From the NCBI GenBank assembly GCA_019418545.1, contig DYBQ01000096.1:1-8837 (forward strand): DNA of 8,837 nt. The letters run 5' to 3'. Shown one piece after another: positions 4,877 through 8,837 of the stretch. Position numbers and translations under genes: made by a program. Every line of letters begins with the position of its first letter. The first letter of the stretch is position 1. Under the pieces are notes generated by a model. It did not search any database. It saw only the letters and a list, made by a program, of their open reading frames with translations, and had not been told where the DNA came from. This stretch comes from Clostridiales bacterium (GTDB lineage Bacteria; Bacillota; Clostridia; Oscillospirales; Acutalibacteraceae).

Positions 4877-7800
4877 AAGAAATTGTTGAAGCGTATGATG
4901 GGCGTTGTTTTGTCAGTGTGTATTGCTGCCGCAAGCTTTACAACTCTGGGTATCCAGCCGATTTCTGTTCAGGCGATGAGCGGAAACCTGGCACTGAACA
5001 AAACCGCAACTGCCAGCGATGTGGAATCCGGAACAAAATTTACCGCTGACTTGGCAGTAGACGGCAATACTTCCACCCGCTGGGCAACTAATGCCGACAA
5101 TGCAGGCACCAGCCCCAAGTGGCTCCAAATTGATTTTGGCCAGACTACCACTTTTGATATGGTGGATATTTCCTGGGAGCAGCAGAACATCGTCCAGTAT
5201 AAACTGGAAGTGTCTGACGACGCCAGTGAGTGGACAACGGTATTTGAGCGGAATTCTGCCCCCACCACTAAAGATGAAAGCGTTTCCCTTTCTGCCCCGG
5301 CAGCAGGCCGCTATCTGCGGATTTATGTAACCCGTTACGACAAAGCCGACTGGAAATCCGTTTCGATTTTCGAAGTGGCTGTGTATGATTCCAAGGGTGA
5401 GGAGCCAGTAGAGCCTACCGGAAACTACACCATTTATCCCATCCCCCAGAAGGTGACCGACGAAGAGGGCACCATTGAAATCACGGATACCGTCAATGTC
5501 ATCAAGGGCGACGGCATCGACAACGTGACCAAAAACCGCATCGATGAAGTTTTGACCGACAACGGCCTGACTCCTGCCTACAGTGACACTGCCGCAGAGG
5601 ACAAAACCAATCTGTATGTGGGTATCAACGGTTCCGGCGATGCAGCTGATACATATGAAGGCGTTCCCAAGGAGGTCTTTACCGAGGGTGCCAACAAGTA
5701 TGACATGCATGTGGTCAAGGTATTCGCTGACGGCGACATTGTCATTCTGGGCAAAGACAGCGACGCAGCTTTCTATGGCCTGGCAACGCTGAACCTGATG
5801 CTGGAACAGACCACGGACCGTCAGATGAAGATTTCCACCTTTGAGGACTACTCCTTCCAGAAATATCGTGGATGCGTGGAAGGCTACTATGGTTATCCCT
5901 GGAGCGTAGAGGGAACTCTGAGCTGGTTTGACTTTGCAAAGCGGTATAAGATGAACATCTTCCTGTATGGTCCCAAAACCGACCCCTATCACTTGGGTCA
6001 GTGGGACGAAGATTATCCCGAAACCGTTACTGAGGAAGAAGCAAAGATTGGCATTCGTACCCGCGGCGAAATGCAGCAGTTTGCTGAGAAGGCAGCTGCC
6101 TGTAACGTGGACTTTGTCTGGGTGGCTCACCCCGCCATGAAGAAGCCCATTGATTTTACCAACGAAGAAACCGTCAACGAGGGCGTTGGCCGTTTGATGA
6201 CCAAGTTTGCCGATATGTATGAGCTGGGTGTGCGTCAGTTCGGTATTTTTGTAGATGATATTTCCAGCTCTGAAGCAGCCAGAACCTGTGATATGCAGAT
6301 TTATATGCTGAATCAGGTACAGACCAAGCTGTATGAAACGTATAACGGCGATGGTGCTGCTGAAGAAGATAAAGTAAAGCCTCTGTTCTTCACTCCCGCC
6401 TGGTATACCACCAGCACCAGCGGCGCTTCCAGCTATATGCCCAAGTTTAAGAATGTACATGAAGACATTGAGATTTGCTTTACCGGCAATGATGTGTTCT
6501 CCAGCATCAGCAATTCTTCTGCCACCACCTTTAAAAACTGGATTGGCCGTGACCCGGTTCTGTGGTGGAACTATCCCGTAAACGACAACGTGGATAACGT
6601 ATACTACACCAATCCCATCAATTACTATTACAGCCTGGATTCCAACCCCACCAGCCTCAAGGGCGTGCTGTCCAATCCCATGAACTTCTCCGAGTCCTCC
6701 AAGGTAGCGTTCTTCGGTATTGCCGACTATACCTGGAACCCCAATGCCTTTGATGCTGAGGAGAACTGGGAAAATTGCTTCGATGGTATTTTCCCCGACG
6801 ATTCGGAAATGGCCCATGCCCTGAAAGTAGTTTATGGAAGCCTGAATAACAAATATGAGCCTAGCGAGCTGACCCGTCTGTATGCACAGTATGGCAGCGG
6901 CAGTGAAATCGCAGCGGCTTCTCTAATGGAAAAAATGTATGAAATCGTGGCATCCATCGAAAAGCTGGAAACCTTGAAAAACAGCGACGACCCGGTGGAG
7001 CGTTTGCTGGTTGAAGAGGCACAGCCCGCTTTCAACAAACTGTATGATATGGCAGCTGCTATCGGCGGAGCCATGGCAGTAGTTTCTTCCGACGACCCGC
7101 TGGTTCAGACCCACGGTTATTATCTGGCACAGGCCGCGAATGAGCGTCTGAGCGTTTATCGCAACCCCCGCTATGAAATCATTGCACTGGAAGGTTCCGG
7201 CGCTGACATTTATTACAGCACCTGGCAGGCTGAACCTTCCAACGGCAAAATGAAGGAATTTGTCACCACTGCTATGAATGCCATTGCAGACTTTGATATT
7301 GGTTCTCTGGATACCAGCGCAGCCGACATCCAGAGTATTGAAATTACCCCCAACGAGGCAGTGGAAGTCCGTCAGGGCACTACCTGCCAGTTTATCGCAA
7401 ATGTCACTGCAAACGGTGAAAATCTGGGCGATGTGATTTGGTCTGTGGAAGGCAACACCGGCGAAGGCACTGTCATGTCCTATAACGGCATTCTGACCAT
7501 GGACACCAACGAGCTTTCTCCCACTGTGACCGTCAAGGCAGTTTCCGCTTATGATGACACAGTTTTTGCGACAGTTGAAGTCAAAGTTACCGACCGTATT
7601 TATGTTGACCCCACTATCCCCACCAACCAGGCCTATGGTGCAACCGTTCTGGGTGCTTCCGGTAATCCCGGTGTGGGCGGCGAGCCTGAGAACCTGTTTG
7701 ATGAAAGCGAAGACGGCTCCAAGTGGTGCCCCGGCGATAATACACGCATGAACCAATGGGTAGCTTTTGATTTGGGCAAGGAGAAGACCATCTCTACCTG

Positions 7801-8837
7801 GCAGCTGGTTAATGCAGGCGTGGAACACGAGCTTGATATTTCCTCTCATTATTCCTTGCAGGTTCTGAAAGACCCCAATGCTACAGAAGAACAGTTGAAG
7901 GATAAGTCCTATCTGGGCAACGCTAACAACTGGACTATCGTAGCAGAATATACCAACAACAAAGAAAACATCACCAACTATGAGTTTGAAGAGCCCGTTA
8001 CCGCCCGGTATTATCGTCTGTACATCAACGACGGATGCCAGCCCAACGTGCCCTATCCCGCAACCCGTATTTATGAGTGCCGTCTGTTCGGTGTTGATAC
8101 CGAAACTGTGGCCCGCACTCATAAGCTGACTATTTCCCCCGACATTGCCAACGGCACTGTTACCACCGATGCCGCCAACTATGAAGAGGGCGCAAAGGTC
8201 AACGTGTATGTGGAGCCTGCCGAAGGTTATCGCCTGAAGGCCGGTTCTCTCAAATACAACGACACTGCTATGGAAGGCACCAGCTTCTTGATGCCCGCCG
8301 AGGATGTTGTCATTACCGCTGAGTTTGAAGTGGATTCCGGTGAAGTTCCTGTTGACAAGACCGAGCTTGAAAAAGCCGTAGAAGCCGCCGCTGCCTATGA
8401 AGAGGCCGATTATACAGCTGAATCCTGGGCAATCTTCGCAAAGGCATATGCCGATGCACAGACCGTACTGGCTGACGAAGAAGCCACACAGGATGCTGTC
8501 AATGCTGCTGTGAAAGCGCTGAATGATGCGATTTCCGCACTGGAAGAGGCTGTGCCTCCTGTTGACAAGGCCGCTTTGGAAAAAGCTGTTGCCGATGCCG
8601 TTCAGTATCATGAAGACGAGTACACTCCGGAAACCTGGGCTGTTTTTGCAAAAGCATATGCTGATGCACAGGCTGTGCTGGCCAATGAAAAAGCAACTCA
8701 GGACGAAGTGGATGCTGCTGTAAAGGCATTGAATGAAGCTGTCGAAGGTCTTGTGCCTGCCGAACAGCCCGAAGAGGCCAATAAGATTCTGCTGCAAAAG
8801 ACTTATGACTATGCGCTGACCCTGAGCACCGAAGGTG
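4874..8837 (+). CDS. Secreted multidomain GH84 beta-N-acetylglucosaminidase (NagJ/hyaluronidase-like), 3' end beyond window
   Basis: The frame stays open to the window edge: 1,321 codons, no stop. It begins with a signal peptide (about 1-34, cleavage after S-V-Q-A). The domains that follow are: F5/8 type C (discoidin/CBM32-like), about 38-174; GH84 N-terminal alpha/beta domain, 184-329; GH84 catalytic barrel, about 330-620; a helical post-catalytic region to about 815; a bacterial Ig-like (Big) domain, 819-906; a second discoidin-like domain, 907-1076; an InlB/Flg_new-type beta repeat, about 1082-1155; two FIVAR modules, 1158-1300; and the start of another helical module. The catalytic D461-D462 pair is intact. 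G-C-V-E-G-Y-Y-G (333-340), K368, N566 with D571, and N601 match the sugar-binding positions of GH84 enzymes. The family hydrolyses terminal beta-GlcNAc by substrate-assisted catalysis. The architecture suggests an extracellular enzyme acting on mucin or host glycans. A cell-wall anchor, if any, lies outside the window. Codon use differs from neighbouring genes. Confidence 0.95.
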   Translation, partial: MKKLLKRMMGVVLSVCIAAASFTTLGIQPISVQAMSGNLALNKTATASDVESGTKFTADLAVDGNTSTRWATNADNAGTSPKWLQIDFGQTTTFDMVDISWEQQNIVQYKLEVSDDASEWTTVFERNSAPTTKDESVSLSAPAAGRYLRIYVTRYDKADWKSVSIFEVAVYDSKGEEPVEPTGNYTIYPIPQKVTDEEGTIEITDTVNVIKGDGIDNVTKNRIDEVLTDNGLTPAYSDTAAEDKTNLYVGINGSGDAADTYEGVPKEVFTEGANKYDMHVVKVFADGDIVILGKDSDAAFYGLATLNLMLEQTTDRQMKISTFEDYSFQKYRGCVEGYYGYPWSVEGTLSWFDFAKRYKMNIFLYGPKTDPYHLGQWDEDYPETVTEEEAKIGIRTRGEMQQFAEKAAACNVDFVWVAHPAMKKPIDFTNEETVNEGVGRLMTKFADMYELGVRQFGIFVDDISSSEAARTCDMQIYMLNQVQTKLYETYNGDGAAEEDKVKPLFFTPAWYTTSTSGASSYMPKFKNVHEDIEICFTGNDVFSSISNSSATTFKNWIGRDPVLWWNYPVNDNVDNVYYTNPINYYYSLDSNPTSLKGVLSNPMNFSESSKVAFFGIADYTWNPNAFDAEENWENCFDGIFPDDSEMAHALKVVYGSLNNKYEPSELTRLYAQYGSGSEIAAASLMEKMYEIVASIEKLETLKNSDDPVERLLVEEAQPAFNKLYDMAAAIGGAMAVVSSDDPLVQTHGYYLAQAANERLSVYRNPRYEIIALEGSGADIYYSTWQAEPSNGKMKEFVTTAMNAIADFDIGSLDTSAADIQSIEITPNEAVEVRQGTTCQFIANVTANGENLGDVIWSVEGNTGEGTVMSYNGILTMDTNELSPTVTVKAVSAYDDTVFATVEVKVTDRIYVDPTIPTNQAYGATVLGASGNPGVGGEPENLFDESEDGSKWCPGDNTRMNQWVAFDLGKEKTISTWQLVNAGVEHELDISSHYSLQVLKDPNATEEQLKDKSYLGNANNWTIVAEYTNNKENITNYEFEEPVTARYYRLYINDGCQPNVPYPATRIYECRLFGVDTETVARTHKLTISPDIANGTVTTDAANYEEGAKVNVYVEPAEGYRLKAGSLKYNDTAMEGTSFLMPAEDVVITAEFEVDSGEVPVDKTELEKAVEAAAAYEEADYTAESWAIFAKAYADAQTVLADEEATQDAVNAAVKALNDAISALEEAVPPVDKAALEKAVADAVQYHEDEYTPETWAVFAKAYADAQAVLANEKATQDEVDAAVKALNEAVEGLVPAEQPEEANKILLQKTYDYALTLSTEG
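8351..8770 (+). repeat. Tandem 210-bp repeat encoding two FIVAR modules
   Basis: Two adjacent copies (about 8351-8560 and 8561-8770) with a 70-codon period each encode V-D-K, then a helix-rich segment with W-A-x-F-A-K-A-Y-A-D-A-Q and A-T-Q-D-x-V-x-A-A-V-K-A-L-N. The DNA is also visibly similar, for example GCATATGC and GATGCACAG recur at the same offset, so duplication is fairly recent. FIVAR modules form three-helix bundles in Gram-positive surface and secreted proteins, serving as spacers or in sugar and protein contacts. The next helical unit starts at the right edge. Confidence 0.85.

Noticed and set aside
4813..5049. 78-codon plus-strand frame beginning at GTG 4813
   Set aside because: Most of it overlaps the GH84 gene in another frame. 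The product shows no recognisable features; the strong ribosome site at 4859-4866 serves the TTG at 4874.
4913..6817. Long minus-strand reading frame (634 codons)
   Set aside because: It is exactly in register with the GH84 gene and stays open only because that gene avoids TTA, CTA and TCA. Its product is low-complexity and unlike any known protein, while the plus strand encodes recognisable domains with catalytic residues.
6923..8797. Second long minus-strand reading frame (624 codons)
   Set aside because: Same antisense register as the first, separated only by one CTA codon. The plus strand here encodes the Ig-like, discoidin-like and FIVAR domains, so this is a shadow.

Overview
The window looks like chromosome of an anaerobic Bacillota species, most likely a gut Clostridia (Oscillospiraceae/Ruminococcaceae-like). 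The reasons are the strong AGGAGG-type ribosome sites, AT-rich SigA-like promoters, two TTG starts, an FNR-like regulator beside a 4Fe-4S protein, and a large secreted host-glycan hydrolase ending in FIVAR repeats. This placement is an inference from gene style; no rRNA or tRNA is present to confirm it. I see no mobile element, CRISPR array, tRNA or rRNA.

Layout. (1) 55-714, minus: a short sugar phosphate isomerase/epimerase-like TIM-barrel protein with its own promoter. (2) 974-1399, plus: a small secreted lipoprotein of unknown function, also with a clear promoter. (3) 1499-2149, minus, and 2259-2969, plus: a divergent pair made of a Crp/Fnr-family regulator and a cysteine-rich 4Fe-4S protein. 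Between them lies a perfect 16-bp palindrome, centred 41.5 bp before the predicted transcription start of the Fe-S gene, where class II CRP/FNR activators bind. (4) 3043-3075: a bidirectional terminator separating the Fe-S gene from the converging MATE efflux pump gene (3079-4461, minus). (5) 4462-4873: a 412-bp intergenic region with the MATE promoter, an AT-rich hairpin followed by a T-run, and a SigA-like promoter for the next gene. (6) 4874 to beyond the right edge, plus: a multidomain secreted GH84 beta-N-acetylglucosaminidase, open at its 3' end. It accounts for about 45% of the window.

The genes appear to be mostly independent transcription units rather than one pathway. The only pair with sequence evidence of working together is the regulator and the Fe-S protein, which look like a redox or nitrosative-stress module. 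The GH84 protein has a signal peptide, carbohydrate-binding-like discoidin domains, a catalytic domain with the Asp-Asp pair, an Ig-like domain, a second discoidin-like domain, a beta-repeat domain and two FIVAR modules. It probably acts outside the cell on host mucin or other GlcNAc-containing glycans. Its codon use differs sharply from that of its neighbours.

I do not see a clearly new biological system. The points most worth a second look are the operator geometry of the divergent redox pair, the degenerate-looking isomerase, and the GH84 gene (architecture, codon bias and 5' leader).
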